36,078 bases of DNA from contig CAJXDX010000003.1 in NCBI GenBank assembly GCA_913052275.1, positions 1 through 36,078 on the forward strand, given 5' to 3'. Below, piece after piece: positions 7,989 to 16,374 of this stretch. The stretch's first letter is position 1; the number at the start of each line of letters is the position of its first letter. Made by a program: the position numbers and the translations under genes. The stretch comes from an uncultured Pseudomonadota bacterium (GTDB lineage Bacteria > SAR324 > NAC60-12). The notes beneath the pieces are model-generated. The model saw only the letters and a list, made by a program, of their open reading frames with translations. It had not been told where the DNA came from and searched no databases.

Positions 7989-8258
7989 ATGATTTGGACA
8001 TTCGCTGTAATTGTTATCTTGGGGTCAGTAGGAGTGATCTCTTATCCACTGTTCAGGAGCAAACTCCAGAAATATGAGATTCCTGAAAATTATCAACTGG
8101 ATTCCAGTCAAGCTGATTTTTGCCTGACCGCGTTATCTGATTTGGAGGATGATTATGCTCTTGGGCGTTTGTCTGAATCAGATTATCATCAGCAAAAAAT
8201 TTTTCTTCAAAGAAACTATCTTAAACTGCAGAAAAAAGAAGCAGTGAATGAAGATTGA
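7989..8258 (+). CDS. Small membrane protein resembling the CcmI N-terminal domain
   Basis: An 89-residue protein with one N-terminal TM helix (about residues 3-20, IWTFAVIVILGSVGVISYPL) and a short cytoplasmic part. ALSDLEDDYALGRLSESDYHQQKIFLQRNYLKL resembles the pattern L.dLe.Dy..GklsE.DY seen in the first domain of CcmI/CycH, the apocytochrome c chaperone, and in SHOCT-like segments. The TPR part of CcmI is absent and no other ccm gene is nearby, so a role in cytochrome c maturation is only a possibility. Its stop lies 10 bases from the convergent carB stop. Confidence 0.6.
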   Translation: MIWTFAVIVILGSVGVISYPLFRSKLQKYEIPENYQLDSSQADFCLTALSDLEDDYALGRLSESDYHQQKIFLQRNYLKLQKKEAVNED

Positions 8259-8268
8259 CAGTTATTTT

Positions 8269-11200
8269 TCAGTTTTTGATTTGGTTATAAAGTTTTAGAG
8301 AATTGTAGCTGAGATTTTTTCCATAATCGGTTGCCGCTAATGATTTCGCAAAATACATTGTCCCCTCCACAGTAGTGAAATAAGGCAGGTTGTGAAGCAA
8401 AGCGACTCGCCTGATATGTGTTGCATCAACTATGCGTTTCCTCCTGCGGGTAGTGTTCACAATCAGAGATACCTCATTTCTTGCAAGCGATTCAAATATG
8501 TTGTCCGGAACATTCCGGTCCAGACTTGTTTTTTCAATTTTTGTGACACCGGCATTTTTTAATACTTTAAATGTTCCGTCAGTTGCCAGGATTTTCATTC
8601 CGGCCTTCTCAAATTCTTTTGCGGCTGGAATCATACCTTCTTTGTCCTGATCAGTAACACCCATGAACACATGCCCTTGTTTAATTTCTGCTTGATATGC
8701 AGCAAACTGAGATTTCATGAAAGCTTCTTCCAGGTTTTCACCGCATCCCATTACTTCGCCTGTTGATTTCATTTCAGGCCCAAGTTCTGTATCCGCACCA
8801 GAAAAACTTACAAAAGGAAAGACTGTTTCTTTTACAGATACCGTATTCGGTGTCTGATAGATAAATCCGATTTCACTCAATTGCTCTCCCAGCATTAACC
8901 AGGTGGCATATTTTGCCAGAGGATGGCTTATAGATTTACTGACAAACGGAATTGTCCTGGAGGCACGGGGATTGACTTCAATCAGAAAAATCTCATCATC
9001 TTGAACAGCGAACTGTATGTTGATTAAGCCTTTAACTTGAAGTTCTTCTGCCAGTACTTTCCCCTGTGCTTCTAATTTTTCCAGTGTATCAGAATGAAGA
9101 TTTTGCGGAGGTAAAATGCATGCACTGTCACCGGAGTGTATTCCTGCACGTTCCACATGTTCCATAATTCCTCCCAACTCAGATTGATTACCATCACTGA
9201 GCAAATCCATATCTATTTCAACTGCCCCTTTCAGAAACTGATCGATCAATACGGGATGCTCCTTCGAGACTTCCACTGCTTCCTTAAAGTATTCAGCAAG
9301 TTGTTCTTTTGATTCTGCAATCATCATAGCTTGTCCTCCCAGCACATAGGAGGGACGTACTAAAAGAGGATATCCAAGTTTTTCGGCAATTTTTTCTGCA
9401 TCATTTAGAGAACGGGCTGTACCATTTTGAGGTTGCCTGAGATTTAATTTTTTTAACATTGCGGCAAACTGTTCTCGATCTTCTGCACGGTCAATACTTT
9501 TGTATGGTGTTCCCAGGATTCTTACACCAGCTTCATGAAGCTGTTTAGCCAGTTTAAGAGGGGTTTGTCCGCCGAGCTGTACTATCACTCCAAGAGGGCA
9601 TTCTAAGTCGATTACATGCATAACATCTTCAAACGTTACGGGCTCAAAATACAGCCGATCTGAAGTATCATAGTCAGTACTAACTGTTTCTGGATTACAG
9701 TTGAGGATTATTGCTTCAAAACCACGTTCTCTTACAGCCCATGAGGCATGAACGCAACAATAATCAAATTCAATTCCCTGACCGATACGATTAGGGCCGG
9801 AGCCCAGAATTAGTACTTTTGCTGTTTCTGTAGGAATAGACTCATTCTCCTCATCGTAAGTTGAATAAAAATAAGGAGTTTCAGATTCAAATTCTGCGGC
9901 ACATGTATCAACCTGTTTGAACACAGGCAGTATATTCCACTCATAACGGAGGTTCTTGATATGGTTTTCGCTTACATTCAATAATTCCGAAATACGCATG
10001 TCAGAAAATCCAAGTCGTTTCCAATTTCTCAATTTAATTGGAGTTATTTCCGACAACTCACTTTTCATGATGACTTTTTCTTCTTCAATCAGGCTTCTGA
10101 TTTGCCGTAGAAACCAGAAATCTATTCCAGTTTGTTCATATAGAGCTTCATCGGACCATCCTCGCCTGACAGCGTCTGCAACATACCAAATACGTTTGCT
10201 GCTTACTGTTTGAAGTTCATGATCCAGGATTTCTTCCGGAGTTTTGTCAGCAGCAGAGTAATCAGGAGGGTTGAGTCCGGAATGTCCTGTTTCCAATGAT
10301 CTGAGAGCTTTTTGAAAAGATTCCCTGAATGTTCTTCCTATTGCCATGACTTCTCCTACTGATTGCATCTGTGTGCCAAGATGGTCATCAGTAAGAGGGA
10401 ATTTTTCAAAGGCAAACCTTGGTATTTTGGTTACTACATAATCAATGGATGGTTCAAAACAGGCAGGAATTTTTTTTGTGATATCATTAGGTATTTCGTC
10501 CAGCGTATAACCAACAGCTAACTTTGTGGCAATTTTTGCAATAGGGAATCCAGTAGCTTTGGAAGCAAGTGCGGAACTTCTTGAAACTCGTGGGTTCATT
10601 TCAATTACTAGAATTTTTCCATCATCTGGGTTAATGGCAAACTGAACATTTGAACCTCCAGTATCAACACCAATTTCCCGCATGATTTTGATCGACAAAT
10701 CCCTCATATTTTGATATTCAAAATCAGTCAGTGTCTGTGCGGGTGCAACAGTAATACTGTCGCCGGTGTGTATTCCCATAGGATCAAGATTTTCTATTGA
10801 ACATACGATGACTGTGTTATCTTTATGATCTCGCATCACTTCAAGTTCATATTCCTTCCAGCCTATAACGGACTGCTCAACCAATACTTCATTCGAAGGT
10901 GATAAGGCCAGTCCATGGGAAACAATTTGTTTTAATTCCTTTTCATTGTGAGCGATTCCTCCTCCGGCACCTCCAAGAGTGAAAGATGGCCTGATAATAT
11001 AAGGAAAAGGAGTTGTTTCGGTAAAAGCTAATGCTTCTTCTACTGAATGCACAATAATGCTTGATGGCATTTCAATGCCGATTTTTGCCATAGTGTTTCG
11101 GAAAAGCTCTCGGTTTTCTGCTTTATTTATTGCTTCAATTGAAGCACCGATCAGCTCTACACCATTACTTTTAAGCACACCTCTTTCGTTAAGTTTAATT

Positions 11201-11496
11201 GCCATATTGAGTGCTGTCTGTCCACCCATCGTTGGCAAAATAACCTCCGGCTTTTCCATACTGATGACAGATTCAAGAGTATTTATGGTGATTGGCTCTA
11301 TATAAGTTGCATCGACCAGTCCTGGGTCTGTCATAATGGTGGCAGGATTACTGTTGATCAAAACCACCCTGTACCCTTCTTCTTTGAGAGCTTTACAAGC
11401 CTGAGTTCCGCTGTAATCAAATTCACAGGCTTGACCAATCACAATTGGACCGGACCCGATGATAAGAACTGTCTGAAAATCAGTGCGTTTAGGCAT
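8269..11496 (-). CDS. carB: Carbamoyl-phosphate synthase large subunit
   Basis: A full-length protein of 1075 residues (E. coli 1073). It makes carbamoyl phosphate from bicarbonate, ATP and ammonia supplied by CarA, feeding pyrimidine and arginine synthesis. The two homologous ATP-grasp halves are visible: the first begins VLIIGSGPIVIGQACEFDYSG near residue 10, the second VLILGSGPNRIGQGIEFDYCC near 560. Each has its own GG.GGGI or LGG.AM ATP-binding loop and an IEMNPR or IEVNPR metal site. The last ~140 residues form the MGS-like allosteric domain (MGVTDQDKEG...ILATDGT). carA is not in the window. The ydcF-like gene ends 21 bases upstream on the same strand, so the two are probably co-transcribed. 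Confidence 0.98.
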   Translation of the reverse strand: MPKRTDFQTVLIIGSGPIVIGQACEFDYSGTQACKALKEEGYRVVLINSNPATIMTDPGLVDATYIEPITINTLESVISMEKPEVILPTMGGQTALNMAIKLNERGVLKSNGVELIGASIEAINKAENRELFRNTMAKIGIEMPSSIIVHSVEEALAFTETTPFPYIIRPSFTLGGAGGGIAHNEKELKQIVSHGLALSPSNEVLVEQSVIGWKEYELEVMRDHKDNTVIVCSIENLDPMGIHTGDSITVAPAQTLTDFEYQNMRDLSIKIMREIGVDTGGSNVQFAINPDDGKILVIEMNPRVSRSSALASKATGFPIAKIATKLAVGYTLDEIPNDITKKIPACFEPSIDYVVTKIPRFAFEKFPLTDDHLGTQMQSVGEVMAIGRTFRESFQKALRSLETGHSGLNPPDYSAADKTPEEILDHELQTVSSKRIWYVADAVRRGWSDEALYEQTGIDFWFLRQIRSLIEEEKVIMKSELSEITPIKLRNWKRLGFSDMRISELLNVSENHIKNLRYEWNILPVFKQVDTCAAEFESETPYFYSTYDEENESIPTETAKVLILGSGPNRIGQGIEFDYCCVHASWAVRERGFEAIILNCNPETVSTDYDTSDRLYFEPVTFEDVMHVIDLECPLGVIVQLGGQTPLKLAKQLHEAGVRILGTPYKSIDRAEDREQFAAMLKKLNLRQPQNGTARSLNDAEKIAEKLGYPLLVRPSYVLGGQAMMIAESKEQLAEYFKEAVEVSKEHPVLIDQFLKGAVEIDMDLLSDGNQSELGGIMEHVERAGIHSGDSACILPPQNLHSDTLEKLEAQGKVLAEELQVKGLINIQFAVQDDEIFLIEVNPRASRTIPFVSKSISHPLAKYATWLMLGEQLSEIGFIYQTPNTVSVKETVFPFVSFSGADTELGPEMKSTGEVMGCGENLEEAFMKSQFAAYQAEIKQGHVFMGVTDQDKEGMIPAAKEFEKAGMKILATDGTFKVLKNAGVTKIEKTSLDRNVPDNIFESLARNEVSLIVNTTRRRKRIVDATHIRRVALLHNLPYFTTVEGTMYFAKSLAATDYGKNLSYNSLKLYNQIKN

Positions 11497-11517
11497 AACT
11501 TTATTATCGTGTGATTA

Positions 11518-12267
11518 TCAGATTCGATTTGAGTATTTGTAAGACAGGAGCCCTAAATATTCATGCACAATGGTCTGGAGGCGATTAAAATTTGCCCAGT
11601 CAAAGTAACGCCACCAGGGGATTGTTGTTTTTAGATAAGACTGGTTTGCTGCATATGCATAGGCCTCAATACCCAGTTTTTTAAAAACAGAAACAAGGCG
11701 CAACAAATGATAATCATGTGATACAAGAAGCACAGTTTTCAATTTTAAACGCTCAAGTATTTTGGCGGTCTCTATTCCATTCTTGTATGTGTCTGCAGAG
11801 CGATTTTCGATGATAATGTCATGTGAAGGTACTCCCATGCCTTGTAGAATGATGGCAATACCTTTGATGTTTACCGGGTGAAGATATGGTTCAGTAACAC
11901 CGCCGGTTATAATTACAATCGGAGCCAGTCCTTCTAAATATAATTTTGCAGCCGCATGTGCTCTCAGGGTTGAACCTGGTGTTGGAGCACCTGACTTGTG
12001 TACACCAGCAGAAGCTACAACAATCGCATCACTTGGATGTTTTGTACTTTCTGGAGTCAAATATTTTAATGGATATGAAACGAGCTGGAAAAACAGTGTG
12101 TTGCTGCCAAGCATAAGAACAACCCAACTTCCTAAAAGTGTTCTGAATGAAATTTTTGAGTTTTTCCTTTGCTTGAACATCAACAGGAGGGTGCATGTCA
12201 ATAACGTTAAAAGAAACAATGGTCCAAATACAATGTCTTCAAGTATGAATTTTAATGGGCGTTCCAT
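11518..12267 (-). CDS. YdcF/ElyC/SanA-like DUF218 membrane protein
   Basis: A 249-residue protein with two N-terminal TM helices (about 13-30 and 44-63) followed by a DUF218 domain. Domain signs are DAIVVASAG near residue 80, SxLRAHAAAKLYLEG and IVIITGG near 120, NRSADTYKNGIETAKIL, and TVLLVSHDYHLLRLVSVFKKLG. The family includes E. coli ElyC and SanA, which affect envelope polymer metabolism at low temperature or under vancomycin stress; the biochemical activity is not settled. The two-TM plus DUF218 layout is like ElyC (YcbC). It precedes carB with a 21-base gap, a link with no obvious functional logic. Confidence 0.85.
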   Translation of the reverse strand: MERPLKFILEDIVFGPLFLLTLLTCTLLLMFKQRKNSKISFRTLLGSWVVLMLGSNTLFFQLVSYPLKYLTPESTKHPSDAIVVASAGVHKSGAPTPGSTLRAHAAAKLYLEGLAPIVIITGGVTEPYLHPVNIKGIAIILQGMGVPSHDIIIENRSADTYKNGIETAKILERLKLKTVLLVSHDYHLLRLVSVFKKLGIEAYAYAANQSYLKTTIPWWRYFDWANFNRLQTIVHEYLGLLSYKYSNRI

Positions 12268-12829
12268 TGTATGTTCTGTATCGGCAGGTTGCTAAAGTAT
12301 TTTTTAGCTTTTAACTGTTTATAAATTCTCATATCAGTTAAACATAGAAAAATTAAATCTTAAAATTACAGTCATTCCAGACTGAGAAAACAATTTTTTG
12401 CATTATAATCGGGAATTTTCTGTGATTTTTCGGTTAAAATCAAACTGCATCGTTTCACCTACTCATTAAAGCACTTTAAGATTAGAATCATTGGATGAAC
12501 TAATTTCTTAAGTGTTCTTTTATTTTTCTATTTCAGTTTCGCAATTTCTTAACTATTTAAAGGATTTTTTTATGCTCCTTTACAGCATGGCACATAGTTT
12601 TTGCTATCTTTACTGTGATTCGGTCCAATTTAAAAATTAATTTATAAGGACAAATGATGTTAAAGCAAACCCAATAATTATTTTTATTCATTTATTAGTC
12701 TACAGTAGTTCTTTACAAAGAAAATGTTCATCTTGAACGTTGAAGGTCTTTTCCTTAGTATAAATTAGTTTTTTCCCTGTTTCCCTCAATTTTCCCCCTG
12801 TAAAAAATGTACTTTCTGTTTGCCGTTTT
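12268..12829. other. 562-base AT-rich divergent intergenic region
   Basis: It separates the ydcF-like gene (-) from the 171-residue protein gene (+). No conserved gene was found. It contains a promoter-like element near its right end, and two tiny ORFs with Shine-Dalgarno-like leaders: 12572-12640 (22 codons, AAGGA seven bases upstream) and 12654-12677 (7 codons, AAGGA three bases upstream). No tRNA or T-tailed terminator was seen. Confidence 0.6.
12726..12761 (+). promoter_or_regulatory. Probable promoter with dyad for the 171-residue protein
   Basis: TTGAAC (12733-12738), 17 bases, TAGTAT (12756-12761). The dyad GTTCA-TCT-TGAAC (12726-12738) covers the -35 box. The predicted leader of about 60 bases is very pyrimidine-rich (runs of TTTCCC) and has no Shine-Dalgarno sequence. 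Confidence 0.5.
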
Positions 12830-13345
12830 ATGCTGAAACTTTTTATCGCAGTTGTCGCTGTGGCCCTGATATACTGGATTTGGACAAAAAAAAATCAAAT
12901 TTTGCCAAAAAGAAACGATGAATCAGAACCCTTCATCACAACAATTGAGGCAATTGAACTGAAAACGTTTTTAGATTGGGACACACCAGTGTCTTGCCTT
13001 GAAAGTGATGGAACACGTTATGGCCGGCAATTTAAGCAAAAAACGCCTCCTGAATTACCACATGAGCAAGGTTGCAGATGTGAAACCACAAAGTTATTTT
13101 ATACCTCTGAGGATGTTTTTCAAGGAACTTCACCTGTTACAAAACACAAGTCAGCATTGGGGGATCTTTGTTCAAAAGACGCTTTGTTGCTTAAAAACAT
13201 ATTGCTGGAAATTAAGAAAGAATCTTCGAATGGGAGTTTCGCGGAATTGATGGATAAATTTGAGGTAAATGACTTTTCTGATGAGATACGTACCAAGGCA
13301 ATTTCGCTGGCAGAACAAGCATACCAGCAATCGCAAAGTAAGTGA
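12830..13345 (+). CDS. Membrane-anchored protein with Mu F-like CxxxDG...H...CRC motif
   Basis: A 171-residue protein with an N-terminal TM helix or uncleaved signal anchor (residues 2-18, LKLFIAVVAVALIYWIW). The centre reads DTPVSCLESDG (Cys56, Asp60-Gly61), then TPPELPHEQGCRCE (Pro73-Pro74, His78, Cys82, Cys84). This spacing resembles the C-terminal motif of phage Mu gpF/SPP1 gp7-like head morphogenesis proteins, in which C..C.plDG is followed by PPxH..CRC; the resemblance is from memory and unproven. The rest is helical and charged, ending with ISLAEQAYQQSQSK. No phage genes are nearby. PBP1A follows 98 bases downstream on the same strand. Function unknown. Confidence 0.7.
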   Translation: MLKLFIAVVAVALIYWIWTKKNQILPKRNDESEPFITTIEAIELKTFLDWDTPVSCLESDGTRYGRQFKQKTPPELPHEQGCRCETTKLFYTSEDVFQGTSPVTKHKSALGDLCSKDALLLKNILLEIKKESSNGSFAELMDKFEVNDFSDEIRTKAISLAEQAYQQSQSK

Positions 13346-13443
13346 TAATTTTTTTGTCCATCAAATAAATTCATCAGAAAGTGGAAATATTCTTTTGCAG
13401 AATTTTGGTTAATGTGACCTGAATCTATCGGGAAAAGAAAGTA

Positions 13444-15828
13444 ATGAAAATACTGGCAGGGTTTTTCAAAGCGATATTCTGGATACTGGTAATAACTGGA
13501 GTTGTTTCCGGAACAGCTCTTGGAGTTTATCTGTATGAACTGAGTAAAACGTTGCCTCAAAATCTTGAAGATGAGCTCCACAAACGTAATGACGTTTTAC
13601 CTACTGTTCTGTATGATCGCGAAGGAAATCAAATTTATGAACTGTTTATTCAACGAAGAATTGTAATTCCGTATGAACAGTTCCCGCCTCATCTGGTGCA
13701 TGCTTTAATTTCCAGTGAAGATGCACGATTTTTCTCTCACCTCGGAATTGATCCGCTGAGAATACCCAAAGCATTTATGGCAAATCTGAGGGCAGGAAGA
13801 ATAGTTCAAGGTGCAAGCACACTCACTCAGCAAACAGCAAGGCTGTTTTTGTTGAGCAGGGAAAAACAGATTGTTAGAAAGCTTAAAGAAATGCTTCTTG
13901 CTTTTCGTATGGAAATGCAGTTTTCCAAGCAGGATATACTTTCGCTTTATCTAAACAAAGTATTTTTGGGAAATGGTGAAGGTGTTGAGGCTGCGGCTCA
14001 GGGTTATTTTGGAAAACATGCCTCGGAGCTGAATCTTGCAGAAAGTGCTCTTTTAGTCGGTATACTTCCGGCGCCATCACGTTACGCTCCTCATATTAAT
14101 CCTGAATTTGCCAAGCAAAGACGGAATGTTGTTTTACGAAGAATGAGAGAAGAAGGTTTTATATCGGAGCAGGAATTACAGGATACAATTGTCAAGCCAA
14201 TCAGCCTTATTCGTGTCCATGATTCAACCACCGAAGCCACATCATATTATGTGGAACATGTACGTCGTTACCTGATAAAGAAATATGGTTCGAAAGTTCT
14301 ATATCAGGGTGGCTTGAAAGTTTATTTGGCAATGGACCTGAATTTTCAGACAAATGCCCATGAAGCACTGAGAAAAGGAATTTTGGAGTTAACAAAACGT
14401 CAGGGTTACCGGGGTGCACAAAATCAGGATATTCCTGATAACAACAGTTTGATGAAAGAAACAGTTGATGAAAATTTATTACAGTTTGATTCAATGTTTC
14501 TGGAGAACATTGTTTCTGGTGTTGTAAATGAAGTCAGTGATGAAAAAGTGACAGTGAAACTGGGGGATTCTGTCGGAATACTTGAATGGAGCAATATAAG
14601 TACCTGGAAAAATGGTGAGCTAATAAAAAATGAAAGACCTACACCCATTACCAATCCGTCAGAAATATTTGCCAAAGGCGATAAAATTCTAGTAAGGCTG
14701 GAAGATTTTGATGCAAAAAGAAATTACTTTCGTCTGCAGCTATATCAGGAGCCTTTAGTTAATGGAGCTTTGCTTGCTATGGATCCAAAGACAGGTGAGG
14801 TATTTTCAATGTCAGGCGGTTATCGTTTTGGAGAAAGTGAGTTCAACAGAGCAATACAGGCTCGAAGACAACCAGGGTCATCGTTCAAACCAATAGTCTA
14901 CTCAGCTGCCCTTGATGCAGGATTTACACTCAGCAGTGAGTTAATAGACAGCCCTAGAGCTTATGCTACTGGCACACAGACTGCAGGAGATGCAGAAATA
15001 TGGACACCAAAAAATTATGGAGACAAGGTAATTGGAAAAGTGACCTTTCGTACGGCACTCGTTAAAAGTTTAAACCTGCCTACAATTGGGCTTTGTGAAG
15101 AGTTAAAACCGGAGCAGGTTATATCATACAGCAGACGATTTGGAATCTCAGCTGAGATGATGCAAAATTTAACAACTTGTCTTGGATCGTTGTCTGTCAC
15201 ATTGCAGGAAATGTTAAGCGCATACGGAGTATTTGCAAACCAGGGACGTTTAGTTAAACCAATCTACGTTTTGAAAGTTGAAGATCAAGATGGAAATATT
15301 TTGGAATCAAGTGTTCCGGAGTTACAGCAAGTTACGTCAGAAGAAACAGCATTTCTTATGAGCAATTTATTACAAGATGTAGTTCAGCGTGGAACAGGAC
15401 GGCGGGCACGGGCAATTGGACGACCCTCAGCAGGTAAAACCGGGACTACCAATGACAGCGTAGATGCATGGTACATAGGTTATATACCGCAATTGCTAAC
15501 TGGTGTTTACGTTGGCTTTGACCAACCAAGAAATATGGGGAAATCAGAAACTGGCTCAAGAGCTGCAGCTCCGATCTGGATCAGCTTCATGAAAAATGCT
15601 GTTGCAAATTTACCAACGGAACAGTTTCCGCAACCACCCGGAATCACAACAATAAAAATTCACAAGTCCGGAAGAAGGGCTACTGCTTGTGACAATAATG
15701 ATGATATTTTTGAAGAACATTACAAATCCGGAACAGAACCTGTTTTGGATCTATCAGTTTCCGGAAATTGCATGATGGCTGTAAAGTCAGCCGAGGAGGT
15801 AAAAGAGGAAAGTGAAACTGAGCTATGA
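13444..15828 (+). CDS. mrcA: Penicillin-binding protein 1A (transglycosylase/transpeptidase)
   Basis: A class A PBP of 794 residues. It has a cytoplasmic tip and one TM helix (about residues 10-32). A GT51 glycosyltransferase domain follows with SSEDARFFSHLGID (catalytic Glu92) and GASTLTQQTARLF. A PBP-OB linker comes next (about 300-430). The transpeptidase domain has Ser479 in SSFK, a SLN triad (KSLNLPT), and KTGT at 665-668. It polymerises and cross-links peptidoglycan in the periplasm. All catalytic motifs are intact. The Cys-containing tail after residue 720 (ATACDNN...SGNCMMA) resembles the extended end of proteobacterial PBP1A. AAAGAAAG precedes the ATG, and the gene ends at a strong hairpin. 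Confidence 0.96.
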   Translation: MKILAGFFKAIFWILVITGVVSGTALGVYLYELSKTLPQNLEDELHKRNDVLPTVLYDREGNQIYELFIQRRIVIPYEQFPPHLVHALISSEDARFFSHLGIDPLRIPKAFMANLRAGRIVQGASTLTQQTARLFLLSREKQIVRKLKEMLLAFRMEMQFSKQDILSLYLNKVFLGNGEGVEAAAQGYFGKHASELNLAESALLVGILPAPSRYAPHINPEFAKQRRNVVLRRMREEGFISEQELQDTIVKPISLIRVHDSTTEATSYYVEHVRRYLIKKYGSKVLYQGGLKVYLAMDLNFQTNAHEALRKGILELTKRQGYRGAQNQDIPDNNSLMKETVDENLLQFDSMFLENIVSGVVNEVSDEKVTVKLGDSVGILEWSNISTWKNGELIKNERPTPITNPSEIFAKGDKILVRLEDFDAKRNYFRLQLYQEPLVNGALLAMDPKTGEVFSMSGGYRFGESEFNRAIQARRQPGSSFKPIVYSAALDAGFTLSSELIDSPRAYATGTQTAGDAEIWTPKNYGDKVIGKVTFRTALVKSLNLPTIGLCEELKPEQVISYSRRFGISAEMMQNLTTCLGSLSVTLQEMLSAYGVFANQGRLVKPIYVLKVEDQDGNILESSVPELQQVTSEETAFLMSNLLQDVVQRGTGRRARAIGRPSAGKTGTTNDSVDAWYIGYIPQLLTGVYVGFDQPRNMGKSETGSRAAAPIWISFMKNAVANLPTEQFPQPPGITTIKIHKSGRRATACDNNDDIFEEHYKSGTEPVLDLSVSGNCMMAVKSAEEVKEESETEL

Positions 15829-15853
15829 AGTTAAGTTTAGATGAACTCATGCT

Positions 15854-15909
15854 GCAAGGTTCAAGGCAGAATTAATGTTAAAACCTTGAACCCTGCAAAT
15901 CTCCTTTTT
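15854..15909 (+). terminator. Rho-independent-type terminator after mrcA
   Basis: GCAAGGTTCAAGG (15854-15866) pairs with CCTTGAACCCTGC (15884-15896) with one mismatch around a 17-base loop. The run TTTTT at 15905-15909 follows 8 bases after the stem. It lies between the convergent mrcA and hupB genes and may stop transcription from both sides. Confidence 0.7.
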
Positions 15910-16183
15910 AGTTTAAAGCTTTTTTCAATGCGCTGCCTGCTTTGAATTTAGCACTTTTCGATGCAGGAATGTTGATAACTTGAGATGGGTTTTGGGGATT
16001 ACGTCCTGTACGTGCAGCACGGTTAGAAACTGAGAATGTGCCAAAACCAATCAATGTGAGAGAATCACCCCTTTTAAGAGCTTTTTCAACATTGGATGTG
16101 AATGATTTTAAAAAACGGTCTGCATCAGCCTTTGTCAGGCCGGTATCTGCTGCGAGAGCATCAATAAGGTCAGCTTTTGTCAT
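15908..16183 (-). CDS. hupB: DNA-binding protein HU
   Basis: A 91-residue HU/IHF-family protein, the usual length. The N-terminal helices read MTKADLIDALAADTGLTKADADRFLKSFT. The beta-arm contains the family signature GFGTFSVSNRAARTGRNPQNPSQVINIPASKSAKFKAG. HU binds and bends DNA without strong sequence preference and compacts the nucleoid. Pro in the arm tip (RNPQNP) fits HU or IHF, and a single gene of this type is more likely HU. AGGGA seven bases before the ATG supports the start. The leader is long (about 140 bases) and strongly structured. Confidence 0.95.
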   Translation of the reverse strand: MTKADLIDALAADTGLTKADADRFLKSFTSNVEKALKRGDSLTLIGFGTFSVSNRAARTGRNPQNPSQVINIPASKSAKFKAGSALKKALN

Positions 16184-16214
16184 TGTATTTTCCCTATTTA
16201 AAGATTAGCAAACA

Positions 16215-16243
16215 GATAGTTTGTCCGGTAAGACATAACTATC
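16215..16243 (-). promoter_or_regulatory. Strong hairpin in the HU 5' leader
   Basis: GATAGTT-TGTC (16215-16225) pairs with GACA-T-AACTATC (16232-16243): 11 base pairs with one bulged base and a six-base loop. It lies 32 bases upstream of the HU start codon. A second hairpin, CTGAGT-GCA-ACTCAG, lies at 16268-16282 in the same leader. Confidence 0.55.
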
Positions 16244-16329
16244 AGCAAAATTTCGAACTCTGAGATGCTGAGTGCAACTCAGTTACTATCAATGATTTGC
16301 CAACAAAATTTATCATCGACGCTACAAGA

Positions 16330-16356
16330 ATTATAATCATTTGAAAAATTTGTCAA
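16330..16356 (-). promoter_or_regulatory. Probable HU promoter with short spacer
   Basis: On the minus strand TTGACA (complement of 16351-16356) and TATAAT (complement of 16330-16335) both match consensus exactly but are only 15 bases apart rather than 17. An alternative -10, TAATTC, would give 17 bases. Confidence 0.5.
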
Positions 16357-16374
16357 GGTACTAAAAGAAAAAAA

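Noticed and set aside
15854..15896. GGTTCAAGG resembling a tRNA T-arm
   Set aside because: It is the arm of a terminator hairpin; no acceptor, anticodon or D-arm pairing surrounds it.
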